In this document: positions 1 through 8,796 of the stretch, piece after piece | Numbering within the stretch: position 1 is the stretch's first letter | Layout of the letters: each line of letters begins with the position of its first letter | Virus record (IMG/VR): IMGVR_UViG_3300036846_000270 | Coordinates: 1-41,369 of that record | Strand: one strand, 5' to 3' | From: a virus | Length of the DNA stretch: 41,369 nucleotides | Made by a program: the position numbers and the translations under genes | The notes under the pieces: model-generated | The model's database searches: none | Told to the model about the DNA's origin: nothing | The model's input: the letters and a program-made list of their open reading frames with translations, nothing else

Positions 1-127
1 TGTACGGTGAAGCTTGGCGGCGATCTCGTCCTGACCGGCTATATCGACCGTTACGACGCCGCGGTAAATGCGCGCGAGCATGTCGTCCACATCAGCGGCC
101 GCTCGAAGTCGGCCGACCTTGTCGATT
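1..127. repeat. Terminal overlap, left copy
   Basis: These 127 bases are identical to 41243..41369. The length equals a common maximum k-mer, and the reading frame of the baseplate hub gene runs straight across the join. The simplest reading is that the contig is a closed circle of 41,242 bp and not that the phage has a 127-bp terminal repeat. Confidence 0.97.
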
Positions 128-1044
128 GCGCCGCCTTTACCGGCGGACAGGGACCGAACGAAGAGCAATACGTCATCCCGGCCGGCTCGATCCTTTCGAT
201 CATCCAGGCGCTCGCCAAGCCTTACGGGATCACCGTCACCTCGCAAGCCGGCGACGGTCCGAACATGCCCGCGCCCATGCCGATCAATCTCGGCGAAACC
301 GCGTGGGAGATTATCGACCGGATGACGAAATACGGCGCAATGGTCGCTTACGACATGCCGGACGGCTCGCTCATGCTCGCCCAGGCCGGCAACGAACAGA
401 TGGCGTCCGGCTTTACCCAAGGCGTCAACGTCGAGCAAGCCGAAGTCAATTTCACGATGGATCAGCGGTTCTCGGTCTATGAAGGCTTCCAGACCGCGAC
501 CCCGATCCTCTCGCTCGGCGGCGGCGGCAACATGCCACCGCAAGCGATCGAGCATGACGAAGGCGTCCCGCGCTTCCGCAAGCGGATCATCGTCTCCGAG
601 CAACCGACACCTGACGGTCCGCTCGTCCAAAAGCGCGTAACCTGGGAGATGAACCGCCGGCTCGGCCGGTCGCAAGCGGTCAACGTGACATGCGATAGCT
701 GGCGCGATACGTCCGGCAACCTCTGGGCCCCCAATCATCTCGCGTCGGTCAGCATTCCCTCGGTCAAGATTCCGAACGTCTCCTGGGTCATCGGACAGGT
801 CGTCTATCAAAAGGACGAGCGCGGCCGACACGCGATCGTGCTGCTCATGCCGAAAGGCGCGTTTCTGCCGGAGCCGCTCGCGATGCCGGGAGCCTATCCG
901 ACCGCGCAATCCGCCGGGATCGGCGGGAACAACCCGGCTTCACAAAGTCCGCCGGATGCGCCGCCGGCGCAAACGCCACTCCAGCCGACCGGGAGTTATT
1001 CGGTCGGCGGCGCGGCCGGCGCGTGGAACCTCGGCAAGCCGTGA
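1..1044 (+). CDS. Mu gp44 (gpP)-like baseplate hub protein, 3' part
   Basis: The frame is open from base 1 and continues the gene that starts at 40967. The joined protein is 439 aa, of which 347 aa are here. It matches the Mu gp44 / late control D type of baseplate hub: in Mu-like phages this protein forms the ring that carries the spike and resembles T4 gp27. The proline- and alanine-rich C-terminal tail (about the last 50 residues) is low complexity. It lies between gp43-like genes and gp45, as in Mu, and its stop overlaps the GTG start of gp45. It appears broken only because the contig is opened here. Confidence 0.85.
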   Translation, partial: CTVKLGGDLVLTGYIDRYDAAVNAREHVVHISGRSKSADLVDCAAFTGGQGPNEEQYVIPAGSILSIIQALAKPYGITVTSQAGDGPNMPAPMPINLGETAWEIIDRMTKYGAMVAYDMPDGSLMLAQAGNEQMASGFTQGVNVEQAEVNFTMDQRFSVYEGFQTATPILSLGGGGNMPPQAIEHDEGVPRFRKRIIVSEQPTPDGPLVQKRVTWEMNRRLGRSQAVNVTCDSWRDTSGNLWAPNHLASVSIPSVKIPNVSWVIGQVVYQKDERGRHAIVLLMPKGAFLPEPLAMPGAYPTAQSAGIGGNNPASQSPPDAPPAQTPLQPTGSYSVGGAAGAWNLGKP

Positions 1045-2504
1045 GCGACGTTCAAAGTCAGCTCGACCGGCTCTATCGCCGCGTTCTGATGATGGTGACG
1101 CCGGTCCGGATCACGACGACCGACGATACCGGCAACGTCTTAAAGGCGCAAATCGGCGTCTCCAATACACCGGAGGTCATCGATAGCGTCCCGTTGCTCC
1201 AATATTACGGCTTCCACGCCAACCCGCCGCCGAAGACCGACGCGATCGCGATCTTCGGCAACGGCAACCGCTCGAACCCGGTCATTGTCGGGACAAACGA
1301 TATCGCGAGCCGGCCGCGCAACTACAAAGCCGGTGAAATCGGCATGTTCACCAACGAGGGCGACACGCTGAAATTCAACCGCAACAAAGCGGTCGCGCTA
1401 ACCGCCGGTGAAAGTTTCGGTCTCGACACGAAGACGGCCAATCTCAAGGGTAGCCAGAGCGTTACGCTTCAGACGCCGCAGACGACGCACACCGGCAACG
1501 TCCAAACGGACGGCAACCATTACGTCAATGGCCGTGTCGACTCGATGGGCGGGTTTTTCCAAAATGGGATACCGATTGGGGAGGGCGGCGGCGGAACGCC
1601 GGGACCGCCAGGACCGCCTGGGCCTGCCGGTCCGCCTGGGCCTGCCGGCACGGCTGGAATCCCGACGACCGATACACCGCCGTCGTCGCCGCTCGATGGC
1701 GACCTGTGGTGGGATACGGTAAGCGGTCAGCTTTTTGTCTACTACGCCGACCCGACGAGCAGCGCTTGGGTCATCGCCAATAGCGCGATGCAGGGACCCG
1801 CTGGGCCGGCGGGGGCAACCGGCGCAACCGGCGCAACCGGCGCAACCGGCGCAACCGGCGCGGCTTCTAACGTTCCCGGTCCGCCGGGACCGGCCGGAGC
1901 GACCGGACCGACCGGACCGACCGGACCGACCGGCGCTGACAGTACGGTTCCGGGACCAGCGGGACCAGCCGGACCAAAGGGTGACACAGGCGCGGCGGGA
2001 GCAACTGGCTCGGCCGGACCCCAGGGACCGGCGGGACCGACCGGCGCACAGGGACCAACGGGCGCTGATAGTACCGTACCAGGGCCGGCGGGACCGGCGG
2101 GACCGTCCGGGGCGCAAGGTCCGAAGGGCGATACCGGAGCAACGGGAAGCGCGGGACCGACGGGACCCGCCGGCGCACAGGGACCAGCGGGTGCGGATAG
2201 TACGGTTCCGGGACCGACCGGACCATCGGGACCGACCGGATCGCAGGGACCGCAGGGGGTAGCGGGGCCGGCGGGACCGCAGGGGCCAACGGGCGCGACC
2301 GGCGCGGCGAGTACCGTCCCCGGACCGGCGGGACCGACCGGACCGGCGGGACCGGCGGGAGCGGCCGGCGCGATGTTAGTTACCATTTCAGCGGCCGCGC
2401 CCGCTTCACCGCAGATCGGGATGCTGTGGTGGGATAGTACGGGAGGTAAGCTTTATCTCTGGTTTGATGACGGAACGAGCGCGCAATGGGTCAGCGCGAG
2501 CTAA
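1041..2504 (+). CDS. Mu gp45-like baseplate/spike protein fused to collagen-like domain
   Basis: The first ~180 residues have the Mu gp45 (baseplate assembly V) pattern, with an N-terminal helix, an OB-like part ([20 protein letters not shown]) and a beta-rich stalk. After a GGGG linker come Gly-X-Y triplets from about 1590 to 2370, rich in GPAGP and GATGA. Two copies of a small module containing LWWD flank the main collagen tract, near 1704 and 2424, and the second forms the C-terminus. Mu gp45 is a short spike protein, so the extra ~300 residues are an addition, probably trimeric and surface-exposed. I chose the GTG at 1041, which overlaps the upstream stop and gives an MSD start (487 aa). 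A GTG at 1023 is also possible. Confidence 0.85.
   Translation: MSDVQSQLDRLYRRVLMMVTPVRITTTDDTGNVLKAQIGVSNTPEVIDSVPLLQYYGFHANPPPKTDAIAIFGNGNRSNPVIVGTNDIASRPRNYKAGEIGMFTNEGDTLKFNRNKAVALTAGESFGLDTKTANLKGSQSVTLQTPQTTHTGNVQTDGNHYVNGRVDSMGGFFQNGIPIGEGGGGTPGPPGPPGPAGPPGPAGTAGIPTTDTPPSSPLDGDLWWDTVSGQLFVYYADPTSSAWVIANSAMQGPAGPAGATGATGATGATGATGAASNVPGPPGPAGATGPTGPTGPTGADSTVPGPAGPAGPKGDTGAAGATGSAGPQGPAGPTGAQGPTGADSTVPGPAGPAGPSGAQGPKGDTGATGSAGPTGPAGAQGPAGADSTVPGPTGPSGPTGSQGPQGVAGPAGPQGPTGATGAASTVPGPAGPTGPAGPAGAAGAMLVTISAAAPASPQIGMLWWDSTGGKLYLWFDDGTSAQWVSAS
1590..2370 (+). repeat. Collagen-type Gly-X-Y coding repeats
   Basis: Gly-X-Y triplets at the protein level are encoded by imperfect 9-bp DNA units such as ggcgcaacc, repeated in tandem near 1816-1860. 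A non-collagen interruption of the form A-(A/D)-S-(T/N)-V-P-G-P occurs five times, near 1863, 1935, 2064, 2193 and 2304. The third and fourth are each exactly 129 bp after the previous one, so there is also a 43-residue higher-order period. Confidence 0.9.
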
Positions 2505-2515
2505 AGAGGCGCTAG

Positions 2516-3697
2516 ATGGCTCTCGACTTTCCGAATAGTCCGACCAACGGTCAGCAGTTTACCGGCGGTGCCGGTACGTGGCAGTGGGACGGAACGAAGT
2601 GGGTGGCCGTAAGCGCTCCCGGCGGTCCGTATTTGCCGCTAACAGGCGGGTCTTTGGGTGGGCCGGGAAATCTGACGGTCGGCGGCTTATTGACCGCCAG
2701 TGGCACGGTGCTCGGGACAACCCCCGGCAACTCGGGCCAGTTCCGCATGGCCCCGAACGCCAGCGGCACCAGCTACGGCTCGTTCTGGCGCAATGACGGC
2801 AGCAACACGTATCTGCTGCTGACCGCCAACAACGATGCGCTCGGTACGTGGAACGCGTTGCGACCGTTTATGGTCAACAATGCGAATGGCTTGGTGACGC
2901 TGAGCAACGGATTGGCCGTTGCGGGCGCTCCCGCGCAGTCGACAATCACTTCGGTCTTTGGAGCAACTACGTGGAACTTTGCGGTAAACAGCGGCGATGA
3001 CGGCGCCGCTGGCAGTATTTCGTATCGTACCTTCGACACTACTGCCCTCAACATTGTCGGCGCGGGCACCGCCAGCGGTAATCGGGCCGTCCATATTTAT
3101 GATAATCTTTACGTCAGCAGCAATGTACAGGTTTATGGCGGTCTTATTTATTTTGCAAGTTCCGGCGCGTATATATCCGCCGATAGCACTAATTTTTCCT
3201 TTAAACTGGGTTCCGGTAACGGTGCATGGTATTTCTTGGATAGCGGCAGCACGCAGAAAATAATAATAAACAAAAGCGGCATCAACTATTCGTATTTGGG
3301 CAGCGGCACCAATCAGATCGGGTGGAACTGGAACGGCTCGGCGATCGGGATTTATGTCGATGGTGGTTATGTCGGTCAGATTAGCGGTCTGTCCGACCGG
3401 CGGGTCAAACGCAACATCGAGCCTTCCCGCAAGGACGCACTCGCGACGCTGAGAGACATTCCGCTCTTTGCCTTTGACCGTATCGCTCACGGCACGGGGC
3501 GGGATGACATTGTCCACCATGCCGATGTCGGGTTTATCGCGCAGGAACTGGAGCCGCTGATCCCCGAGGCCGTGCATCGCGGGATGCGCGCCGAGGACGA
3601 TCTTCTGTCAATCGATCTCTTGCCGGTCTGCGCCTATCTCTTGCGCGCCGTCCAACAGCTCGCCGACGAAGTGGAGGAACTCAAAAATGGCCGCTAG
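2516..3697 (+). CDS. Tail fibre with C-terminal S74 intramolecular chaperone
   Basis: A 393-aa fibre or tailspike protein. The N-terminus has a short WQWDGTKW-type module followed by a Gly/Ser/Thr/Asn-rich shaft. From Ser293 the sequence reads SDRRVKRNI and later GFIAQELEP, the signature of the S74 peptidase/endosialidase chaperone family. In that family the chaperone trimerises the fibre and then cuts itself off just before the Ser of the SD pair. The released chaperone would be about 101 aa. The middle of the gene, about 3100-3330, is clearly more AT-rich than its neighbours, suggesting a swapped receptor-binding part. It lies between gp45 and gp46, where Mu has no gene. Confidence 0.88.
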   Translation: MALDFPNSPTNGQQFTGGAGTWQWDGTKWVAVSAPGGPYLPLTGGSLGGPGNLTVGGLLTASGTVLGTTPGNSGQFRMAPNASGTSYGSFWRNDGSNTYLLLTANNDALGTWNALRPFMVNNANGLVTLSNGLAVAGAPAQSTITSVFGATTWNFAVNSGDDGAAGSISYRTFDTTALNIVGAGTASGNRAVHIYDNLYVSSNVQVYGGLIYFASSGAYISADSTNFSFKLGSGNGAWYFLDSGSTQKIIINKSGINYSYLGSGTNQIGWNWNGSAIGIYVDGGYVGQISGLSDRRVKRNIEPSRKDALATLRDIPLFAFDRIAHGTGRDDIVHHADVGFIAQELEPLIPEAVHRGMRAEDDLLSIDLLPVCAYLLRAVQQLADEVEELKNGR

Positions 3698-4166
3698 TCA
3701 GGACGAATGCGTTGCACAGTTTCCGCGGCAGGGGGTGTGCAACGACCGGGTCTATTCGCGACTGATCTCTTGGGCCGGCTATATCACGGCACAGCCGATG
3801 CCGCCGACCGACACCGCGCCCGATGTCGAATGGGTGCGCCAGCGTGTTCTTGCCGAGCAACTCCCGGCGCAGGCGACGTATTACGTCCCAATGGTCAGCC
3901 CCTATTTGCTCGAGGTACCGCAGATCAACCAGAACATCCGCTCTCATCTCAACGCGTGGAACGACGAAGCGACCGAGACGACGCTCGTCGCGGATATCGA
4001 CAGCGGCCTTGCCGTCGTCATGCCCAAGCTCGCCGACAGTACGGTCAGCGATGACCAAGTTGCGAACTGGTGTAGAAAGAACGGCTACCCGGTGCCGGAC
4101 GGGATGCCGTCGCAGACTATGCCGTCGATGATGGCAACACCGCCGATCGGCCCTCGGCTAAACTGA
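3687..4166 (+). CDS. Hypothetical protein between fibre and gp46
   Basis: A 159-aa protein that I do not recognise. It has no signal peptide or membrane segment and ends in a Pro/Met-rich tail. The ATG overlaps the fibre stop by 11 bases and has a GGAGGA ribosome site ending 7 bases upstream. Coming directly after an S74 fibre and before gp46, it may be a fibre accessory or attachment protein, but that rests on position only. The central part (about residues 60-120) looks soluble and folded, with QVANWCRKNGYPVPDG near the end. Confidence 0.7.
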   Translation: MAASQDECVAQFPRQGVCNDRVYSRLISWAGYITAQPMPPTDTAPDVEWVRQRVLAEQLPAQATYYVPMVSPYLLEVPQINQNIRSHLNAWNDEATETTLVADIDSGLAVVMPKLADSTVSDDQVANWCRKNGYPVPDGMPSQTMPSMMATPPIGPRLN

Positions 4167-4167
4167 C

Positions 4168-4722
4168 ATGACCGGCTGGATCGAAGACGACGGCTTGCCG
4201 ATTGCGCCGGCAGGATCATTGCCGCCGGCAAATACGGCCGGCGATATCTACATTGCCTGGGACAACACCCAGGCGCTCGGCGATTGGGCGCTCGCGGAGG
4301 GCGATCTCCAAACCGGCCAAGACCTCGAAACCGCTTGTCTCGTTAGTCTCTTTTCCGACGCCTTGGCGACGCCCGACTTTACACCGACCGATGGGACGAC
4401 CGACCGCCGGGGTTGGTGGAGCGACTATTACCAGCCGCGGCCGCTCGGCTCGAACCTCTGGCAGCTCGACCGCGCGAAGACGACCCGCGCCAATCTCGGA
4501 CTCGCGCAGACGACGGCGCAAAACGCGCTGCAATGGCTGATCGATGACGACGTCGTCGCGTCGATTCTCGTCAATACGCAATACCTGTCGCCGACGATGA
4601 TGGGGATCGCCATCGCGCTGACCAAGCCGGACGGGAGCCAGACAAGGTTTATGTTTGGCTGGGCGTGGGCCGGTCTGGCGGTCGTCCCGTCGCCGGTGCG
4701 CATGGTCGCGCCTTTCGGATAA
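4168..4722 (+). CDS. Mu gp46-like baseplate protein
   Basis: A 184-aa protein of the phage GP46 family. The family pattern is clear: LETACLVSLFSDALA followed by DRRGWWSDYYQP, then a helical part ending QWLIDDDVVASI. In Mu-like phages gp46 is a baseplate wedge component comparable to T4 gp25 and lies just before gp47, as here. The next gene starts 6 bases after its stop. Nothing is truncated. Confidence 0.9.
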   Translation: MTGWIEDDGLPIAPAGSLPPANTAGDIYIAWDNTQALGDWALAEGDLQTGQDLETACLVSLFSDALATPDFTPTDGTTDRRGWWSDYYQPRPLGSNLWQLDRAKTTRANLGLAQTTAQNALQWLIDDDVVASILVNTQYLSPTMMGIAIALTKPDGSQTRFMFGWAWAGLAVVPSPVRMVAPFG

Positions 4723-4728
4723 CCGCCG

Positions 4729-5871
4729 ATGCCGTTCGCTCGTCCCTCACTGACCGGGCTGCGCAACCAATCGATTCAAGACATCACGACATCCGGCGTC
4801 CCCGGATTGACCGGGCTACTCCGCAATGCCGTCCTGCGCGTCCTGGCGTGGGTCATGGCCGGTCTCGCCTATGGCGTCTACGGCTACGCCGATTGGATTG
4901 CCCGCATGGGCGTCCCCTTTACCGCGCAGGATGAATATCTCTACGCCTGGGCGGCACTAATCGGCATCTATCCCGAACAGGCGGTCGCGGCGACCGGGAC
5001 GGCTACCTTTACCGGCGCGCCGCTGATCGCGCTCCCGGCCGGGACGCCGCTCACCCGCCAGAGCGACGGCGTACCGTATACGACGACGGCGGACGGCACG
5101 ACCGACGCGACCGGAACGGTGACGGTGCCGATCATCGGTGCGGTGCTAGGGGCCGTAACCGATTGTCCTGCCGGAACGGCAATCTCGATCGCGACGCCGA
5201 TCGCCGGGATCAACTCGCCGGGAACGACAGGGCTATGCACCGGCGGCGCGGATCAAGAGACAAACGACGCGCTGCGGACCCGGATGTTGTTCAAGTATCG
5301 CGAACCGCCGCAGGGCGGCGCGCAAGCGGACTACATCGAATGGGCGCGCGAAGTTCCCGGCTGCACCCGCGCTTGGGTCAACGGGAACGGCTGGGGTCCG
5401 GGGACCGTCGTCGTCTATCCGATGTTCGACGAAACCGAAGCGGCGCATGACGGCTTTCCGCAAGGAACGGACGGCTGCGCGTCGGAGGACAATCGAGGAC
5501 CGACCGCGAGCGGCGATCAAGCGCTCGTCGCCGAGCATATCTGGCCGTTGCAGCCGGTGACGGCGCTAGTCTACGTCGCCGCGCCGCAACCCTATCCGAT
5601 CGACGTTACGCTCGGCGCGCTCAACCCGAATACGCTCGACATCCAGGCTCAGATCGTCGCCGCGCTCAACGACATATTGCTTCAGGTCGGCGAGGTCGGT
5701 GGGACCGTCTGGCCGTCCGATCTCTACGAAGCGATCCTCGCGACGCCGGGTGTCGTTAATTTTGAGATCACCGTTCCGGCGGTCGGCGTCCAAGCGCCGA
5801 TGGGCTATCTCCCGGTTCTCGGAACCTTTACCGCGCCGCCGCTCCCGCCGCCGCCGGTCGTGCCGGGATAA
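4729..5871 (+). CDS. Mu gp47-like baseplate J protein
   Basis: A 380-aa baseplate J-like protein, the family of Mu gp47 and P2 gpJ, which forms the wedge body that opens on contraction. Typical parts are an N-terminal amphipathic region (residues 40-80), the stretch AVTDCPAGTAISIATPIAGI, the strongly conserved GADQETNDALRTRMLFKY, and a later PYPIDVTLGAL beta domain. A Pro-rich tail ends the protein. It lies between gp46 and gp48 homologues in Mu order, 2 bases before the next ATG. Confidence 0.93.
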   Translation: MPFARPSLTGLRNQSIQDITTSGVPGLTGLLRNAVLRVLAWVMAGLAYGVYGYADWIARMGVPFTAQDEYLYAWAALIGIYPEQAVAATGTATFTGAPLIALPAGTPLTRQSDGVPYTTTADGTTDATGTVTVPIIGAVLGAVTDCPAGTAISIATPIAGINSPGTTGLCTGGADQETNDALRTRMLFKYREPPQGGAQADYIEWAREVPGCTRAWVNGNGWGPGTVVVYPMFDETEAAHDGFPQGTDGCASEDNRGPTASGDQALVAEHIWPLQPVTALVYVAAPQPYPIDVTLGALNPNTLDIQAQIVAALNDILLQVGEVGGTVWPSDLYEAILATPGVVNFEITVPAVGVQAPMGYLPVLGTFTAPPLPPPPVVPG

Positions 5872-5873
5872 AA

Positions 5874-6515
5874 ATGTATCCATATCCGCCACCGACACAT
5901 TCGGCGGAAGATTACCTTTCACAGTTTCAACGGCTCCTGCCCCGCGGACGCGTCTGGCATCGCGGCTGGGGCTGGATACAGGACGCCGATCTCCTGACTC
6001 TCATGCCGATCTGGTCGCGGCTTCAGAACGACCTCAACCGGCTCATCGGCGAGATCATCCCCTGTACGACGACGGGATTGTTGCCGGAGTGGGAAGAAAC
6101 GCTCGGCCTCCCCGATCCCTGCACCGGGCCGCTATCGACCACCGACCAGCGCCGGCAAGCGGTTTGCACGAAGTTCACGGCGCGCGGCGGACAGTCGATC
6201 GATTACTTTATCAAGCTGCTGGCCTCATTCGGCTACGACGGGATTGTCATCACCCAATACGCGCCGTTCCGCTGCGGCATCAATACCTGCGGCCAGCCGC
6301 TCTACGGCGAGGCGTGGGCGTTCGCCTGGAAGATCGAAGTCCCGATCTCGGTTACGATCACTTACTTCACGGTCGGCCTATCGACCGCCGGCGACCCGCT
6401 GCGCGCTTGGGGCGATAAGCGGCTCGAATGTCTGATCGAGCGCTACGCGCCATCCCACACGATCCCGATCATCGCTTACACCTCTACGACCGGAGTCGAT
6501 CATGTACCGGATTGA
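5874..6515 (+). CDS. Mu gp48-like protein (DUF2313)
   Basis: A 213-aa protein of the DUF2313/YmfQ family, the homologue of Mu gp48. Family features are the opening with LLPRGRVW, the central EWEETLGLP and the TTDQRRQAVCTKFTARGGQS segment. In Mu this protein is part of the baseplate wedge, where the fibres attach. Consistent with that, the next gene is a tail spike or fibre, and it overlaps this one by 14 bases. Confidence 0.9.
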   Translation: MYPYPPPTHSAEDYLSQFQRLLPRGRVWHRGWGWIQDADLLTLMPIWSRLQNDLNRLIGEIIPCTTTGLLPEWEETLGLPDPCTGPLSTTDQRRQAVCTKFTARGGQSIDYFIKLLASFGYDGIVITQYAPFRCGINTCGQPLYGEAWAFAWKIEVPISVTITYFTVGLSTAGDPLRAWGDKRLECLIERYAPSHTIPIIAYTSTTGVDHVPD

Positions 6516-7557
6516 CAACAGCACCGCCGCGACAAGCATCCCGACGCCGGAAGCGCCGGGACCGATCGAGCCGGGATGGTTCACGAACGGCTCGCCGGAG
6601 AGCGGCGAAGCCGCGACCATCGTCGATGCCGACTGGATGAACGCGGTTCAAGAGGAAATCTCGTATGTCATCGAACAAAATGCGCTGACGCTAAGCAAAA
6701 CCGACCGGACGCAGCTATGGCAAGCGTTGCAGCGGATGACCCGCATCAAAGCGACCGGCGCGGTTACGGTCTACGTCAGCGCCAATAGCGGTAGTGACAC
6801 CAACGACGGACTGACAGCATCAACGCCGTTTCGCAATATCAATACCGGCGTCAATTACATGCTCAACAACATCGATCTCGCGAGCAAGTATCAAGCGACG
6901 GTGATGATCGAGGGCGGCACTTATAACGAAATCGTCACCATCATCGGCAAGCCGATGGGTGTCATCGACGTAACTCAATTTCAGCTACAGACTCATAATG
7001 GTCAGGTCGCCATTAACAGCGTCAACGGCGGCGGGACCATCAATGTCAATGTTGGCGGTTTGATCACGCTCAACGGCAATTTCCTGTTAAGCGCAAATAC
7101 GGGGCCGGACGATGTTCCCTCGGTGATAAATGTCGGCATGGGGTCGCTCGTCAATGTTATGAGCAATATTCAATTCGGCAATTCGCCGGGTTGCTCGCAT
7201 ATAACCGCAGGACTCGGCGGAACGCTCTGGATGACCGGACCAACCGGCTACAGCATCGTCGGGAGCGCCGCGCGCCACGTAAATGCGTCAATGGGCGGGG
7301 CTATTCAGCTTAACTCCGTCTCCGGTTACGGCGGACCGATCACGCTCGTTAATAGCCCCAATTTCACCGACTGTTTTGCCAACGCTGTCGATGGCGGCGC
7401 GTGTATTTTTAACAGTGTGCTGTTCACCGGGACGAGCGCAACCGGGAAAAAATTCAACGCCGCGACCAACGGAGTCATTCAGACCCAGGGGTCCGGCGTG
7501 AGTTTCTTGCCGGGAAACGTAGCGGGGACGACCGCGTCGGGAGGTCAATATGCCTAA
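6502..7557 (+). CDS. Tail fibre/spike with predicted beta-helix
   Basis: A 351-aa protein. Residues 1-85 have the tail-fibre N-terminal pattern found downstream of gp48: PGWFTNGSP, then DADWMNAVQEEI. Residues ~90-330 start with VYVSANSGSDTNDGLT, the opening of many right-handed parallel beta-helix (pectate-lyase-like) domains, and continue with short Asn/Gly/Val-rich turns. Such domains bind or cut surface polysaccharide; no catalytic residues can be assigned by eye. The start has a GGAG site 7 bases upstream. This position is that of Mu gpS, so it is the second candidate receptor-binding protein besides the S74 fibre. Confidence 0.82.
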   Translation: MYRIDNSTAATSIPTPEAPGPIEPGWFTNGSPESGEAATIVDADWMNAVQEEISYVIEQNALTLSKTDRTQLWQALQRMTRIKATGAVTVYVSANSGSDTNDGLTASTPFRNINTGVNYMLNNIDLASKYQATVMIEGGTYNEIVTIIGKPMGVIDVTQFQLQTHNGQVAINSVNGGGTINVNVGGLITLNGNFLLSANTGPDDVPSVINVGMGSLVNVMSNIQFGNSPGCSHITAGLGGTLWMTGPTGYSIVGSAARHVNASMGGAIQLNSVSGYGGPITLVNSPNFTDCFANAVDGGACIFNSVLFTGTSATGKKFNAATNGVIQTQGSGVSFLPGNVAGTTASGGQYA

Positions 7558-8176
7558 TGCGCCTATGGTAGAACCGATGATCTATGAAGGGCGGCCTGTT
7601 CTTGGGCCGCGCGATCTTCCTAGCCTTGATCCGACCGCGTGGTATTGGCTCGTTGAGAACCGGCCCGATCTTGTCTATTCGAGCGCCGCCGCGGCCTATG
7701 TCGCCACCGACGACGCCACTTACACCGATTGGGTCGCTGCGGGGAACGTCGCATCTCCAATCCTCGCCGATGGCGAACTTGCGGACGTTCTCGCCAAGCG
7801 CGGATTGAACGGCCCGACCGTGCTTAATACCGAGCCGACCGAATGGGGCGGGTGTACCGCCGCCGACATCACCGGGGCAATGCAAGCGGCCGGGGTTGAG
7901 ATCACCAGCAACGCGACGCCGGCTCTCAATGGTCATTACCAGCTTGCCGGTCCGTTTGACGCGATGTCGCGGACGGCGATCTATGTCGCGTCTTATGACA
8001 AGCTCCCGAACGATCAGCCGATCGTCTGGCCGTGTTACGACGGTCCGGTCACGCTCGCTTCGCCGGCCGACTTTAACGCCGTCTACCAGGGGCTTCAGGA
8101 CTATTACAACGCTTGGCAAGTCTACGCGCTAAACGGCGGCACGATGCCGACCTGGGGCAGCAAGACGATAGCGTGA
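7550..8176 (+). CDS. Tail fibre accessory/assembly-type protein
   Basis: A 208-aa protein. The N-terminal 70 residues (WYWLVENRPDLVYSS, then YTDWVAAGN) and the C-terminal Trp/Tyr-rich end resemble DUF4376-type proteins that follow fibre genes and are often called fibre assembly proteins. A GGGAGG site precedes the ATG, which overlaps the fibre stop by 8 bases. The position is that of Mu gpU. The family assignment is by pattern and the chaperone role is inferred. Confidence 0.65.
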   Translation: MPNAPMVEPMIYEGRPVLGPRDLPSLDPTAWYWLVENRPDLVYSSAAAAYVATDDATYTDWVAAGNVASPILADGELADVLAKRGLNGPTVLNTEPTEWGGCTAADITGAMQAAGVEITSNATPALNGHYQLAGPFDAMSRTAIYVASYDKLPNDQPIVWPCYDGPVTLASPADFNAVYQGLQDYYNAWQVYALNGGTMPTWGSKTIA

Positions 8177-8439
8177 GCTCCGAACCGACCTCGATCCCCG
8201 GCGCGGTCCTGTTGGCGTGCCTACTGACATTTCATAGTCCGGACGGCGGCGAGCTGCTGATCGGGAGCGACGCCATAAAGGCGATCAAGCCGGCCGAGCC
8301 GCAACATCACAGGCACCTCGCGGAAGGGACAAACACGGTGGTCTACATCGGCGTTCGTTCAACCGGCTTCGCCGTCCGCGAGACGCTCGAAGAGACCATG
8401 CAGCTTATTCGGGATTGCGAGCGGAAACCGCCAAAGTAG
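8173..8439 (+). CDS. Small hypothetical protein
   Basis: An 88-aa protein. The GTG start overlaps the upstream stop (GTGA), which fits the coupling seen throughout this genome. Residues 28-88 contain TNTVVYIGVRSTGFAVRET followed by an acidic helix, a layout common in small phage proteins of unknown function. It lies between the fibre assembly protein and the holin-like peptide, so a role in fibre assembly or lysis is possible but not shown. Confidence 0.6.
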   Translation: MSSEPTSIPGAVLLACLLTFHSPDGGELLIGSDAIKAIKPAEPQHHRHLAEGTNTVVYIGVRSTGFAVRETLEETMQLIRDCERKPPK

Positions 8440-8451
8440 GGAGAGCCGGTT

Positions 8452-8616
8452 ATGGCCGTCATCGAAGTTTTGCTGATCGTCGATTTGTTTTTATGGTTCC
8501 TCGCCTTGCTCCCGGTCCCGGCGATCTCGAACCTTTGGCTGGGGGCGTCATCATGGCTCGCGTGGATCGCCGCCGTCCTACTCGCGGCCTTTCTCTTTGT
8601 CCCCGGTCTGCGCTAG
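8452..8616 (+). CDS. Small two-helix membrane protein, holin candidate
   Basis: A 54-aa ORF. It starts at an ATG 12 bases after the previous stop, with an AGGGAGA site upstream. Residues 3-22 (IEVLLIVDLFLWFLALLPVP) and 34-51 (SWLAWIAAVLLAAFLFVP) form two hydrophobic segments joined by a short Trp-containing loop; the C-terminus is a single Arg. Two short helices at the end of the late operon suit a small class II or III holin. Its last 39 bases overlap the convergent gene at 8578..8796. No endolysin follows it. Confidence 0.65.
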   Translation: MAVIEVLLIVDLFLWFLALLPVPAISNLWLGASSWLAWIAAVLLAAFLFVPGLR

Positions 8617-8796
8617 CGGATCAAATACGGTGACCTCGTTAAACCCGTCGCGCACGTAACGGTTAGCGTTCTCGACGATAGCGGCGGCCTCTTCCAGCGA
8701 GTAGCGACCGGCCTCGCGGATCGAGCGCGTATAGCCCATCCGTCCCGGCTTCCACCATGCGCCGTGTTCTTCGGACCAGACGAGAAACGGCTTCAT
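8578..8796 (-). CDS. Small conserved phage hypothetical
   Basis: A 72-aa protein beginning MKPFLVWSEEHGAWWKPG, a pattern I know from many alphaproteobacterial phages and prophages. The middle has EAGRYSLEEAAAIVENAN, and the role is unknown. Its ATG overlaps the stop of the gene upstream (9086..8793) as ATGA, so the two are translated together. It runs toward the late operon, overlapping the holin candidate tail-to-tail. Confidence 0.75.
   Translation of the reverse strand: MKPFLVWSEEHGAWWKPGRMGYTRSIREAGRYSLEEAAAIVENANRYVRDGFNEVTVFDPLAQTGDKEKGRE

Noticed and set aside
1-127. Genuine 127-bp direct terminal repeat of virion DNA
   Set aside because: The length equals a standard k-mer and it lies in the middle of a baseplate gene far from the terminase genes, so an assembly join is more likely.
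1816-2370. Possible CRISPR or VNTR array
   Set aside because: The short repeats are coding Gly-X-Y units in frame with no unique spacers.
1742-2386. Antisense 214-aa collagen-like ORF and other long ORFs over the collagen tract
   Set aside because: Gly-Pro codons read as Gly/Pro again on the other strand (GGN/CCN), so the antisense pattern is a by-product of the real plus-strand repeat.
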